A DNA stretch of 37,776 nucleotides from a virus, in the IMG/VR virus record IMGVR_UViG_3300042516_002394, positions 1-37,776 of that record. One strand, 5' to 3'. Position numbers and translations under genes: made by a program. The notes under the pieces are model-generated. The model saw only the letters and a program-made list of their open reading frames with translations. It made no database searches and had not been told where the DNA came from. Shown piece after piece: positions 7,093 to 14,709 of this stretch. Numbering within the stretch: position 1 is the first letter of the stretch; the number at the start of each line of letters is the position of its first letter.

Positions 7093-7121
7093 ACCGCAGC
7101 GCATCCCGCTGCGGTTTTTTT
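7093..7121 (+). terminator. Intrinsic terminator of the helicase and Prim-Pol unit
   Basis: ACCGCAGCG (7093-7101) pairs perfectly with CGCTGCGGT (7107-7115) around a 5-base loop and is followed at once by seven T (7115-7121). This is a textbook rho-independent terminator closing the early rightward transcript before the late genes. Confidence 0.88.
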
Positions 7122-7230
7122 CTTGCCTGCGCTGGCGTGCGCCGTGGCGCGTTTGGCGCGGCCGGGCGCACCTAGTGTGGATCGGCGCCGAGTAATCTCT
7201 GGTCGCGCGCTTGCCTTGCCTTGCCTGATT

Positions 7231-7256
7231 CGTAAGGCAAAAGGTTTTGCCTTACG
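7231..7256. repeat. 26-base near-perfect inverted repeat
   Basis: CGTAAGGCAAAA and TTTTGCCTTACG are exact inverted copies separated only by GG. There is no T-run after it, so it is unlikely to be a terminator. It lies about 120 bases before the terminase operon and is a good candidate for a regulator binding site or a cruciform. TTGCC occurs three times in tandem just upstream (7211-7225), and TTGCC is also the core of the arm. Confidence 0.65.
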
Positions 7257-7380
7257 CTCGGTGGCGCGCTACACCTCGCCTGAAAGCACGGTAACGGGTG
7301 ACGACGGGCGCATGGTGCGTCCGTCGTCGTTTGTGTGGTAGGATGGGTCTGGTTTCAGGCAAAACAGGAAGCGTGCCAAC

Positions 7381-7680
7381 ATGGCGAAGTTTCAGAAAGG
7401 GCAGAGCGGCAACCCTTCCGGCCGCCCTAAGCTCTTGCCGGGTGTGATGACGAGGGCGGAAGCCCTATCGGCGCTGGCGAGCCTAGTGCCGTCGGCGCTT
7501 GATGCGCTGCAGGCGTGCCTGGTGTCGCCCGACGAGAAGACGCGCCTGCGGGCGGCTGAGCTCGTCCTAGAGCGGCACTTGGGCAAGGTCGCCGAGGCGC
7601 AGCCGGTGCAGGACGACGCGGGCAAGGTCGACACGGTGGACTTCGTGCCGGCCGTGGTGACGACGACGGCGGCGGAATGA
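7381..7680 (+). CDS. Putative small terminase subunit (DUF5681-type N-terminus)
   Basis: A 99-aa protein beginning MAKFQKGQSGNPSGRPK, the signature of DUF5681, a short N-terminal motif found on many phage DNA-packaging and terminase small-subunit-like proteins. The middle is helical (ALSALASLVPSALDALQACL), and the tail after residue 75 is probably disordered. Small terminases recognise phage DNA and load the large subunit. The position, one small gene before the large terminase, supports this. It is shorter than many small terminases and has no clear helix-turn-helix, so the role is inferred from motif and context. Its stop overlaps the next start as ATGA. Confidence 0.7.
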   Translation: MAKFQKGQSGNPSGRPKLLPGVMTRAEALSALASLVPSALDALQACLVSPDEKTRLRAAELVLERHLGKVAEAQPVQDDAGKVDTVDFVPAVVTTTAAE

Positions 7681-7886
7681 CCGCGAACAAGGGTGCCGCG
7701 TCCTACTCCATCGGGCTTGCGGATGGCGAGGTCGTGCTACGCCTCGACTGCGACGACGTGATCGTCAATCTGTCCTTGTCGGGGCACGCGGCGCGACGCA
7801 TGGCGACGTTGCTGCTCGCCGCGTGCGATATCGTCGAGGCCGACGACGTCGACGACGTGATCGCCCGTCACGGTGGGATCTCGTGA
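7677..7886 (+). CDS. Small hypothetical protein between terminase genes
   Basis: A 69-aa acidic protein, not recognised. It has two beta-like stretches (EVVLRLDCDDVIVNLSLSG) and a helical C-terminal half ending in DDVDDVIARHGGIS. It overlaps the small terminase by ATGA and the large terminase by GTGA, so the three are probably translated in step. It may be a packaging accessory protein; position is the only evidence. Confidence 0.72.
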   Translation: MTANKGAASYSIGLADGEVVLRLDCDDVIVNLSLSGHAARRMATLLLAACDIVEADDVDDVIARHGGIS

Positions 7887-9220
7887 CGGCCGCTCGGGGC
7901 GTCGCCCAATTCGGCCAGCGCCACCTCGAGGTGCTGGCCGACCGTGGGCCGGGCGTGCGCGTGGTGTCGGGCGGCTACGGTAGCGGCAAGACGAGCCTCG
8001 GCGTGGCGTTCCTGCTCGACCTGGGGATGCGTGAGGGCCACGCCGGACCCATCCTCGGGTGCGAGCCGACCTACCCGATGGTCCGCGACGTGATGGAACG
8101 GTCAATCGCCGAAAACCTCGACCGGTGGGGCGTTCCTTTCAGGCACTGGAAGCAGGCCCATATCTTCGAGATCGGAAGGGCAAAGCGGTTCGAAGTATGG
8201 TGCAGATCGCTTGACAGGCCGCGGTCGACGGAAGGCATCAACGCAATCGGGGCGTGGATCGACGAGTGGGAGCTTTGCGACGTCGAGGCGCTGGTCCCGG
8301 CGATGCAGCGCGTGCGCGTCGGTGGCGCACTAGAGACGCTATTGACGGGCACACCCGAGGGCTATGGGCCAGCGTACGAGCTCATCCTCTCTAGGCCCGC
8401 GCCGACGACGCGCGCCTATATCATCCGCACGCAAGACAACCCGTTCCTGCCAGCGTCGTACATCGACGACAGCAGGGCGCGCCTTGGAACCGACGAGGCA
8501 ATCTCCGAAAAGCTGGAGGGCGTCCGCACCGCGCGCGGCGGGCGCGTCTATGCGCGCTTTGCCCGGCAAACGCACGCCGCAGGCGCGCCGATGGTCAAGC
8601 CTGGACGTGGCAGGCTCGCCGTCGGGTGCGACTTCAACGTGCGCGCCATGCAATGGGTGATCGCGGAGATCGACGACGACAGGAGAGTGGCGCACATCGT
8701 CGGCGAGGTCTGCAAAGACGGCGGCACGACGACGGACGAGCACGCGGAAAGGGTGGCCGCGTGGATCGGGCGCTACCTTGAGCGAACGCGCGGGCGCCGC
8801 TACTCGCGCGACGAGATCGCGAAGATGAAGATCAGCGCGTACGTCGACGCGTCAGGGACTGCGCTCAAGTCGACGTCGTCGCTGAGCGACGTGCACCTGC
8901 TGCTGCAAGCGGGCTTCCGACCGGTGCATGGCACGCGCAACCCGCCGGTCAGGGATCGCGTGAACACCTTGAACGTGCTCTTTCGCGACCGGCGGATCAC
9001 CGTCGACGGCGACGCGTGCCCCACGCTGGTCAAGGCGCTTGAGACGCAGGCATACGACCGCTCGGGCGAGCCTGAGAAGAAGACCGGCGCCGCCGACGTC
9101 AGCCACATCGTCGACGCGCTGGGGTATCTCGCCCATTGGCAATGGCCCGTCGATCGGCCGGGCGCTGCGTCGACGGTGCGGGCATCGAGCACGGTCGACG
9201 AATGGGGCGCCGTCGGATAG
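7883..9220 (+). CDS. terL: Terminase large subunit
   Basis: The packaging motor, 445 aa: an N-terminal ATPase that pumps DNA into the procapsid and a C-terminal RNase H-like nuclease that cuts the concatemer. Walker A is GGYGSGKT (30-37), Walker B GAWIDEWE (123-130), and the coupling motif LLTGTPEG (153-160). Nuclease acidic residues are visible at GCDFN (D250), YVDASG (D322) and DVSHIVDALGYL (D405, D411). Length and motif order fit phage large terminases. The GTG at 7883 overlaps the previous stop as GTGA and has GGTGGGA upstream; earlier in-frame codons lie inside the preceding gene. Whether packaging is headful or site-specific cannot be told here. Confidence 0.94.
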   Translation: MTAARGVAQFGQRHLEVLADRGPGVRVVSGGYGSGKTSLGVAFLLDLGMREGHAGPILGCEPTYPMVRDVMERSIAENLDRWGVPFRHWKQAHIFEIGRAKRFEVWCRSLDRPRSTEGINAIGAWIDEWELCDVEALVPAMQRVRVGGALETLLTGTPEGYGPAYELILSRPAPTTRAYIIRTQDNPFLPASYIDDSRARLGTDEAISEKLEGVRTARGGRVYARFARQTHAAGAPMVKPGRGRLAVGCDFNVRAMQWVIAEIDDDRRVAHIVGEVCKDGGTTTDEHAERVAAWIGRYLERTRGRRYSRDEIAKMKISAYVDASGTALKSTSSLSDVHLLLQAGFRPVHGTRNPPVRDRVNTLNVLFRDRRITVDGDACPTLVKALETQAYDRSGEPEKKTGAADVSHIVDALGYLAHWQWPVDRPGAASTVRASSTVDEWGAVG

Positions 9221-9235
9221 GCTTGACGGCGCGCG

Positions 9236-9264
9236 CTTACATAACCGCCGCAGCGTGGTAGGCT
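9236..9264 (+). promoter_or_regulatory. Promoter-like element before the portal gene
   Basis: CTTACATA (9236-9243) and a TAGGCT box (9259-9264) lie directly upstream of the portal ATG. The same pair, CTTACATA plus TAGGAT, stands before the scaffold gene at 12289-12312, also close to an ATG. The box spacing differs (15 against 10 bases), so this may be a weak sigma70-like promoter, a phage-specific site, or partly a ribosome site using AGG. Confidence 0.4.
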
Positions 9265-9271
9265 GTGCGCC

Positions 9272-10825
9272 ATGCTCACGCTGAACGCCGCAAGCGACGC
9301 CCTTGTCAAGCAAATCCGCGAAGACGCAGGGGCATGGTCGCCGGACCAACTGTCCGATCTGCTAACGCTTGGTCGACGCCAGCGTGCCGCAGACTACGAC
9401 GTCGTCGTGTCGGGGCTGGCCCGGCGTTATGCTGGCGATCAGCAACAGATCGTGCGCGACGCCTTGCGCAAGGCGTACCCACGCACCGGCGACAAGATGC
9501 CGATCGACCCGGTCAACTGGCTGCGCTTCTTCGCGCGCCAAGACTCGGGCGTCTACATGACGCCAGCGACGCGCGCGCTCGTCGACGAGACGACGGACGA
9601 GCAGCTTGCCGACGACGACCCGCGCGCCGAGGCGTTCGCCGATGCCCTCGAAGACCTCGCCCTCGACGTCGTCATGCCAGAGGTCGAGCGCCGATGCGCC
9701 ACGGGCGTGCGCGCCGCTGCGGTGCTTGTGGGCTGGCGCAAGGTCGCCGACGAGCAGGAACCGGTCGCACACGTCTACTGGCCCCACGACGTCGTCACGA
9801 TCGCGCATCCAAGCGCGCCCGACGAGGATGAGGCGTTCTGGTTCGTCGCCCTCCGCCAAGCCACCGAGCAGACCACCACGACGTCGCCGGTATGGTGGGT
9901 GTGGTCGCGTGAGTTTGTCGAGGACGCGCAAGGCAACGTCGCGTCGTGGTCGCCGTGGTCGCACCGTCGCGTCAGTGAAGACGGCAAGGTGCAGACGGCG
10001 TCGGAGACGTACCCTGGCATCCTGCCCGTCGCGTTCTTGCGCACTGAACCGGGCAACGGTGGTTGGTGGCCTGCGCCCGATCGCGACGTCAGCGTCAACG
10101 TCGACACGCTGAACGTCTCGCGGTCGAATCGCCAGCATGTGATCAACATGCAGGCGCACGCGCAGGCCGTTTACAGCGGCACGATGCGCGAAACGTCGGA
10201 GCTTGTCGGCGGTCCCGACGCCGTCATCCACGTCGGCAACGGCGAGGTGCTGCAATACCTGACGCCAAGCGCCGACCACGCCGCGATTCAGATTAGCGCC
10301 ACGCGCGACCTGCAAGAGCTGGGCGTCAGCCGCGGCAACAGCCCCGACGCCTACGCCGTCGAGCCTGGCGCGCCGCAGTCGGGCGTGTCGCGCCTGATCG
10401 CGAACGCGCCGCACGACCAACGCATTTCCGAGATGCGTCCGATCTTCATCGACTTCGAGGAATCGGAACTTCTGCCAATCGTGCTCGACGTGCTCACGCA
10501 CTTCTCGCCCGAGGCGCCCGCGTCGTTTGAGGGCGTCTACCCCGTCGTCACGATGGGCACGGCGAAGGTCTACGAAGACGACGCAGCAAAGACGCAGCGC
10601 GTGCTTGACCTCTTGAGCGCCAAGATCATCGACGAAGCAGACGCGCGCGTGATGCTCGGCCTGTCGTCATCGCGCGACGACGCGCTGGCGTACCTGGCGC
10701 AGAAGCAGGCCGTGGCCGCGCCGATGACGCGCCTTGCCGGCATGGTTGCTGGACCGTCGCCATTCACGTCGCCGCGTGAGACGTCTGCCGGCGCGGCCGT
10801 CGGTGAAGACGAGGCCGAAGGATGA
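9272..10825 (+). CDS. Portal protein
   Basis: A 517-aa protein in the usual portal position between large terminase and MuF-like genes. The portal is the dodecameric ring at one capsid vertex through which DNA enters and leaves and to which the tail connectors attach. The sequence shows an N-terminal alpha/beta region, a segment DVSVNVDTLNVSRSNRQHVINMQ with the long helical look of the portal stem (about 270-295), a downstream GVSRGNSPDAYAVE stretch as in DUF4055- or SPP1-like portals, and a disordered acidic C-terminus. No short catalytic motif exists for portals, so the call rests on size, layout and position. Its stop overlaps the next start as ATGA. Confidence 0.82.
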   Translation: MLTLNAASDALVKQIREDAGAWSPDQLSDLLTLGRRQRAADYDVVVSGLARRYAGDQQQIVRDALRKAYPRTGDKMPIDPVNWLRFFARQDSGVYMTPATRALVDETTDEQLADDDPRAEAFADALEDLALDVVMPEVERRCATGVRAAAVLVGWRKVADEQEPVAHVYWPHDVVTIAHPSAPDEDEAFWFVALRQATEQTTTTSPVWWVWSREFVEDAQGNVASWSPWSHRRVSEDGKVQTASETYPGILPVAFLRTEPGNGGWWPAPDRDVSVNVDTLNVSRSNRQHVINMQAHAQAVYSGTMRETSELVGGPDAVIHVGNGEVLQYLTPSADHAAIQISATRDLQELGVSRGNSPDAYAVEPGAPQSGVSRLIANAPHDQRISEMRPIFIDFEESELLPIVLDVLTHFSPEAPASFEGVYPVVTMGTAKVYEDDAAKTQRVLDLLSAKIIDEADARVMLGLSSSRDDALAYLAQKQAVAAPMTRLAGMVAGPSPFTSPRETSAGAAVGEDEAEG

Positions 10826-11661
10826 GCGGCGCCGACGCGGCTGGCCCCGTCGCCGACAGCGCGATCGGCGACCTGCGCGCGGTGCGCGACGGCCTGCTGC
10901 GCGATCTGCTGCGCATCCTGCTACAGCTGGACACCGAACCGGGGGAGGATTCGCTTGTCCGACGACAGGGACAAACCGCCGTTGCCGTTTATCGCCAAGT
11001 CGAAAGGCGCCTCGCTACTCTCGGGAATGAGGTTGCGAGCGTTGCGGGCGCGCGTGCTGTCGAGGCGGTTGCGGCGGTCGTTGGCGCACCTCCGTCGACG
11101 CTACCCGTCGACGTCCGAGCAGAGCTAGACACGATCGTCAACGGTCAGATCGGCGACGTCGTCAGCGTCTTTCGCGCTGCCAACGACGAGATCAGGCGAG
11201 CGGTGGCGCGCGGCATCACCACCGGCGGAAGCCTTGCTGATCTCGTGTCGGCGGTGTCCGATCGAATGGACGTGACGTTCCGCCAAGCGCAGGCGGCCGT
11301 CGACGCGGCGGTCATGGCCGCCGGCCGTCGTGCCGTCGTCTCGATCGCGCTCGACGTCGAGGAAGACACCGACGAGCAAATGGTATTCGTCTACGTCGGA
11401 CCGCGCGACGCGAAGAACCGCCCGTTCTGTCGCGCGTGGGTAGGCAAGGCCGTGGTCGATCCGCGCAAGCTAGTGAACGGGCAAGACCTTCCCGTTGAGG
11501 ATTACTGCGGCGGATACAATTGCCGTCACTCGTGGGCGCCCACCCCGATCCCGCTGGCGCTACAGAACGGCTATCGCATCTACGACGAGACGGGCGCCGA
11601 CGTGACCGACAGCTTCCGCGCGCGTATGCTTGAAACCGAGACTGTCGTCGACGTGGGGTAA
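10822..11661 (+). CDS. MuF-like minor head protein
   Basis: A 279-aa protein. The N-terminal two thirds are helical. The C-terminal part holds FVYVGPRDAKNRPFCRAW and later DYCGGYNCRHSW, the pattern of Mu gpF-type head morphogenesis domains (Asp/Arg-Pro-Phe-Cys, then Gly-Tyr-Asn-Cys-Arg-His). The clustered Cys and His could hold a metal ion. MuF proteins are minor virion components near the portal; some are ejected into the host. The ATGA overlap with the portal gene fits. The N-terminal helical part has no recognised family. Confidence 0.75.
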   Translation: MSGADAAGPVADSAIGDLRAVRDGLLRDLLRILLQLDTEPGEDSLVRRQGQTAVAVYRQVERRLATLGNEVASVAGARAVEAVAAVVGAPPSTLPVDVRAELDTIVNGQIGDVVSVFRAANDEIRRAVARGITTGGSLADLVSAVSDRMDVTFRQAQAAVDAAVMAAGRRAVVSIALDVEEDTDEQMVFVYVGPRDAKNRPFCRAWVGKAVVDPRKLVNGQDLPVEDYCGGYNCRHSWAPTPIPLALQNGYRIYDETGADVTDSFRARMLETETVVDVG

Positions 11662-11665
11662 CGTC

Positions 11666-12277
11666 ATGGGCATCGAGATCACGAAGCGTGGGCGCATGCC
11701 GAAATTCAACGCCGAGGGGATCGCACGCGAGATCCAACGATTCGCACCTGGTGCCATTATCGAGCGCACCGGGCGCGGGCTCGACCTCAAAGGCCAGCCG
11801 TTCGCCGGCTACAGCGCGCGCTACCGTCGACAGCTTAAGCGCATGGGCGAAGACCCGAAGGTCGACCTACGCATGAGCGGTGGCCTGCTGAACAGCGTCA
11901 AGGCGCGCGATGCCACGCTACGCGCCGATTCCGTCGAGGTCGTCATCGCGCCCGACACCGGGACGTCGCCACAGTATCGCGCGCCATCGGAACGGCGCGC
12001 CTATCGGCAGGCCGGGCTCGCCGAAGGACGATTCGCCGAACGCGGCGTGGCGCGCACGTTGACGAAGGCCGAGGGCCGCGCGTTCGCCAAATCGCTGAAA
12101 TACGAGCAGGCCGGCGCGCGCCGCATCGACACCGGGCGACGGTCGCCCGAGCACAACGTCGTGGGCTACTGGTTGCACTACGGCACGCCGAAGATGCGCG
12201 CGCGTCCTTGGATGGGCCTAGACCCGTCGCAGGAGGCCTACTTGTTCGCCCGCATCGCCAAAATCATGTGGAAGTGA
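11666..12277 (+). CDS. Phage virion morphogenesis protein (gpG / tail-completion type)
   Basis: A 203-aa basic protein resembling Mu gpG-type virion morphogenesis proteins. Typical features are FAGYSARYRRQLKRMG (the G-x-x-F-x-x-Y...Y pattern after a charged helix), LRMSGGLLNSV, and the C-terminal YWLHYGTPKMRARPWMGL, where an aromatic-rich strand precedes the R-P-W/F-x-G-L motif. Members help finish heads or join heads to tails. The ATG at 11666 lies four bases after the previous stop with GGGGTAA upstream; the in-frame ATG at 11630 lies inside the previous gene. The length is slightly greater than usual because of an insert rich in Arg and Ala around 110-150. Confidence 0.72.
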   Translation: MGIEITKRGRMPKFNAEGIAREIQRFAPGAIIERTGRGLDLKGQPFAGYSARYRRQLKRMGEDPKVDLRMSGGLLNSVKARDATLRADSVEVVIAPDTGTSPQYRAPSERRAYRQAGLAEGRFAERGVARTLTKAEGRAFAKSLKYEQAGARRIDTGRRSPEHNVVGYWLHYGTPKMRARPWMGLDPSQEAYLFARIAKIMWK

Positions 12278-12283
12278 CGCGCG

Positions 12284-12312
12284 TTGCACTTACATAGCTG
12301 CCGCTGTAGGAT
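12284..12312 (+). promoter_or_regulatory. Promoter before the scaffold and capsid genes
   Basis: TTGCAC (12284-12289), a 17-base spacer and TAGGAT (12307-12312) form a sigma70-like promoter six bases before the scaffold ATG, overlapping the shared CTTACATA word (12289-12296). An extra promoter for scaffold and major capsid genes makes sense because these are needed in large amounts. If used as drawn, the transcript would be almost leaderless. Confidence 0.5.
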
Positions 12313-12318
12313 CGAACC

Positions 12319-13011
12319 ATGACGACCACATCCGCCCCTGAGGGCGCGCCTTCCCCCGCCGCCGCGGCCGACGCCGCGAACAACGCTTCTTCGTCGACGG
12401 CGCCTGCCGTCGACGCCGTCGAGGACCTTGCCGCGCTGCGTGCCGCCGCCGCTGAGCTTGCCGCGCTCAAGGCCGAGGGCGCCGCCGCGCGCAAGGCCGA
12501 CAGGGAGGCCCGCAAGCGTGCGCAGGAAGAGGCCGAACGTAGTGGCGAGTTGGCGAAGGCGTTGGAAGCCGCGAAGTCACGCCTTGCCGAGCTTGAGGCA
12601 GTCGAGCCGCTGGCGCAGCGGTGGCGCGCGCACGAAGAAGCCGAGGTCAAGCGCCTTGACGCCGAAGCCGCCGCGCTGCCCGAGGCCGTGCGTGCGCTGT
12701 ATGCCGACGCGCGCGACGTCGACAACAAGGCGAAGATCCTTGCGGCATTCCGCGCCGCCGGTGGCTCGACGGCGCCGGCCAAGTCGGTTGCGGCGCCGCC
12801 CGCGCTTGGCGCGCCGCCGGCCGTTACGATCGTCGACGTCGAGGCGGCGCTTGCCGACCCGACGGGCAAGAGGCTGGCCGAAATCAAAGCGCGCGATCCT
12901 GGCGCCGTGTCGCAATTCTTTTCGAGCCTGCTCGGTAAGCGCGCAGGCTCCAACTCCCTTGGCGTCGGGCGGTTCGCGTCTGCCCGCCCGACCAAGGCGC
13001 CGAACGCATAA
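12319..13011 (+). CDS. Capsid scaffolding protein
   Basis: A 230-aa Ala/Glu-rich protein. Residues about 1-40 are low-complexity and disordered, about 40-115 form a strong predicted coiled coil (ALRAAAAELAALKAEGAAAR and onward), and the tail is basic. This is the profile of phage scaffolding proteins, which template procapsid assembly and then leave. The position directly before the major capsid gene agrees. No protease motif is visible, so scaffold removal is probably by exit rather than by a fused protease. Confidence 0.8.
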   Translation: MTTTSAPEGAPSPAAAADAANNASSSTAPAVDAVEDLAALRAAAAELAALKAEGAAARKADREARKRAQEEAERSGELAKALEAAKSRLAELEAVEPLAQRWRAHEEAEVKRLDAEAAALPEAVRALYADARDVDNKAKILAAFRAAGGSTAPAKSVAAPPALGAPPAVTIVDVEAALADPTGKRLAEIKARDPGAVSQFFSSLLGKRAGSNSLGVGRFASARPTKAPNA

Positions 13012-13041
13012 CGCGCTCACTAGCGCCTGAAAGGACACGCA

Positions 13042-14031
13042 ATGCCCGTTTCATCCTCTGTCACCGTCGCCAATTGGCTGCTTACCGAGGTCATGTCGCA
13101 GATTGCGCTTGACCCGCTGCGCGGTAAGTATGTTGTGCTGCCCTTCCTCAACATGGCCGACATTTCGGGTCAGGCCACGAAGGTTCGCAAGATCCGCAAG
13201 AAGAATGCGATCGCCGCCGCCGTCGACGACAGCGAAGGTATTGCGTTCAGCAACCCCGCGGCGCTCGGCGTCGCCGCGAACATCAGCATCACCCCGTCGA
13301 CGAAGGTGCAGGGCGTCCAGCTGACCGCGGAAGCCATCGAGCTGGCCCTGCCCGGCGTGCCGCGCGCGCAGGTCATTAGCGCCATCCAAGCCGGCAACCC
13401 TGCCGCGCTGCCGCTCGTGCGCGATGCGATGGTCGAAATCCTTGAGTCGCACTACCTGCGCGCCGAGACGGATGCGCTTGCGTTGTTCTCGGGCCTGTCG
13501 GAATCGGCCGGCACGACCAATCAGCCGTTGTCCTTCGCGACGCTGCTCGACGCGTTGTTGAAGGTGTTGGATAACAACCCGGCCAGCGAAGACCTCGTCT
13601 TCGTGCTGGAAGAGCAGGGCGTGGCCGATCTGCGCGCGCTCGCCGCGGGCGGCACTGGCGCCGCGCTGTCGACGATCTTCTCGTCGGGCGCTGCCGATCT
13701 GTCGTTCTTCAACCATCGTCCCGATGCGTCGCGCAACGGCTTCCGTGGTGGCTTTGCTGGCGTGCCGATCTACGCGGCGAACAAGAACGTTATGGCGACG
13801 GCGAATGTCGGCGTCGATCGTGTGTCGGCGCTGATCGTGGCCGGCCGCGGCGAGACGGGCGCGCCTGGTTCGGTGCGTGGCTTCGCGGAAATGGTCGAGC
13901 GTTTCGAGCCGTCGCTCGGATTCCAATATGACCTTGCCGACGACACGTTGCTCGCGGTGGGTCGCTGGTGCTACGCCGTTGGCGAGCACACCGACGAGCA
14001 CGGTTGCCGGATCATTTACGACCTCGACTGA
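13042..14031 (+). CDS. Major capsid protein
   Basis: A 329-aa protein expected to build the icosahedral shell, probably HK97-fold. The sequence shows an N-terminal arm, a charged loop VRKIRKKNAIAAAVDDSEGIAF, a region with QLTAEAIELALPG and a long spine-like helix, and a beta-rich C-terminal half ending in VGEHTDEHGCRIIYDLD. It follows the scaffold gene, has AAAGGA about eight bases before its ATG, and is followed by a strong terminator, which is usual for the most abundant virion protein. HK97-type major capsid proteins are about 300-400 aa. The fold is inferred; no diagnostic short motif exists. Confidence 0.83.
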   Translation: MPVSSSVTVANWLLTEVMSQIALDPLRGKYVVLPFLNMADISGQATKVRKIRKKNAIAAAVDDSEGIAFSNPAALGVAANISITPSTKVQGVQLTAEAIELALPGVPRAQVISAIQAGNPAALPLVRDAMVEILESHYLRAETDALALFSGLSESAGTTNQPLSFATLLDALLKVLDNNPASEDLVFVLEEQGVADLRALAAGGTGAALSTIFSSGAADLSFFNHRPDASRNGFRGGFAGVPIYAANKNVMATANVGVDRVSALIVAGRGETGAPGSVRGFAEMVERFEPSLGFQYDLADDTLLAVGRWCYAVGEHTDEHGCRIIYDLD

Positions 14032-14047
14032 TAGTCAGTCGACCCGG

Positions 14048-14080
14048 GGCAGGGGCGCGATGTGCGCCCCTGCCTTGTTT
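14048..14080 (+). terminator. Terminator or attenuator after the major capsid gene
   Basis: GGCAGGGGCGC (14048-14058) and GCGCCCCTGCC (14064-14074) form an 11-base perfect stem with a 5-base loop, followed by TTGTTT. The T-run is broken by one G, so some readthrough to downstream head genes is expected. This gives high capsid message and lower downstream expression. Confidence 0.78.
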
Positions 14081-14099
14081 CCCTCTACTTGAGGCGCAC

Positions 14100-14558
14100 G
14101 TGAAGAGAACGATCAAGCTCCGCTGCATCAAAGACCCGCACCTTGTCGACTTCATCGACAGCGGCATTACTCGCGACGGCGAGCCCACTGGTCAGCGCCA
14201 AGCGCTGGCGCGCGTGCTCGGTAAGCGTGTCGAGGTCGATGGCAAGATGCTACCGATCTTTCTGGTCGCCGAGGTTGGCGCGTGGGAAATGCGCCCCGGC
14301 GAACGCATGCCAGAGGGCGACGAATGGCAGCGATTTGAGGAAGACACGATCCGACGCGAGCACCCCGAGCACCTGATCAAGCGATGGGAAGCCGCGCGTG
14401 AAAAGTTTATCGGCGCAAGCATCGAGCGCCGCCGACAGGCCGAGGCGCAGCTTGAGCAGCAAACCGGCGGCGAGGTCGCCAAAGGCATTCAAGCCATGGT
14501 AAAAGCGCTCGCGCAGCAGGCGGCGACGCCGCCGAACAAGGGAGGTGCCCGTGTCTGA
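14100..14558 (+). CDS. Hypothetical head-region protein
   Basis: A 152-aa charged protein, not recognised. The N-terminal half looks beta-rich (TIKLRCIKDPHLVDFIDSGI; EVDGKMLPIFLVAEVGAWEM). The second half, from about residue 75, is a long charged helix, likely coiled coil. The GTG at 14100 has GAGG six bases upstream; the frame runs open back into the capsid gene but only as a shadow. It may be a head-completion or capsid-associated protein, given its place after the major capsid gene. Confidence 0.72.
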   Translation: MKRTIKLRCIKDPHLVDFIDSGITRDGEPTGQRQALARVLGKRVEVDGKMLPIFLVAEVGAWEMRPGERMPEGDEWQRFEEDTIRREHPEHLIKRWEAAREKFIGASIERRRQAEAQLEQQTGGEVAKGIQAMVKALAQQAATPPNKGGARV

Positions 14559-14697
14559 TATCAAGCCCGCGACCGTCGATAAGGCGGCAGAGCAGATCAA
14601 GAAATCCAACCCCTCACTTTCCTCGGAAAAGGCACGCCAGATTGCGCGTGAGTCTGCCGAGCGCCTTAACCGCCAACGCCGCGAACGCGGCAACTGA
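14551..14697 (+). CDS. Small 48-aa charged protein
   Basis: Begins at a GTG overlapping the previous gene by eight bases, with a very good GGGAGGTG upstream, and encodes a single basic helical peptide (MSDIKPATVDKAAEQIKKSN at the start, RQRRERGN at the end). It has typical operon spacing to the next ATG at 14710. It has no recognised family; the composition suggests a small nucleic-acid- or capsid-binding helix. Confidence 0.68.
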   Translation: MSDIKPATVDKAAEQIKKSNPSLSSEKARQIARESAERLNRQRRERGN

Positions 14698-14709
14698 TAG
14701 GAGTCAGCT

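Larger units (their letters stand above)
6936..7380. other. Noncoding control region between replication and packaging genes
   Basis: These 445 bases carry no convincing gene. The first 150 bases are distinctly AT-rich against the GC-rich genome and hold several palindromes; a terminator follows at 7093-7121, TTGCC tandem repeats at 7211-7225, a 26-base inverted repeat at 7231-7256, and a TAGGAT -10-like box at 7339-7344 before the small terminase gene. An 84-codon open frame at 7087-7341 lacks a ribosome site and runs through the terminator, so it was not called. Confidence 0.85.

Noticed and set aside
7087-7341. 84-codon plus-strand open frame in the noncoding region
   Set aside because: It has no ribosome binding site, runs through the strong terminator at 7093-7121 and across the 26-base inverted repeat, and has no recognisable protein character.
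9362-10501. 379-codon minus-strand open frame opposite the portal
   Set aside because: Composition follows the codon bias of the real gene on the other strand. It has no motif and no promoter in a rightward block.
13051-14001. 316-codon minus-strand open frame opposite the major capsid gene
   Set aside because: Antisense shadow with Arg/His-rich sequence and no start context.
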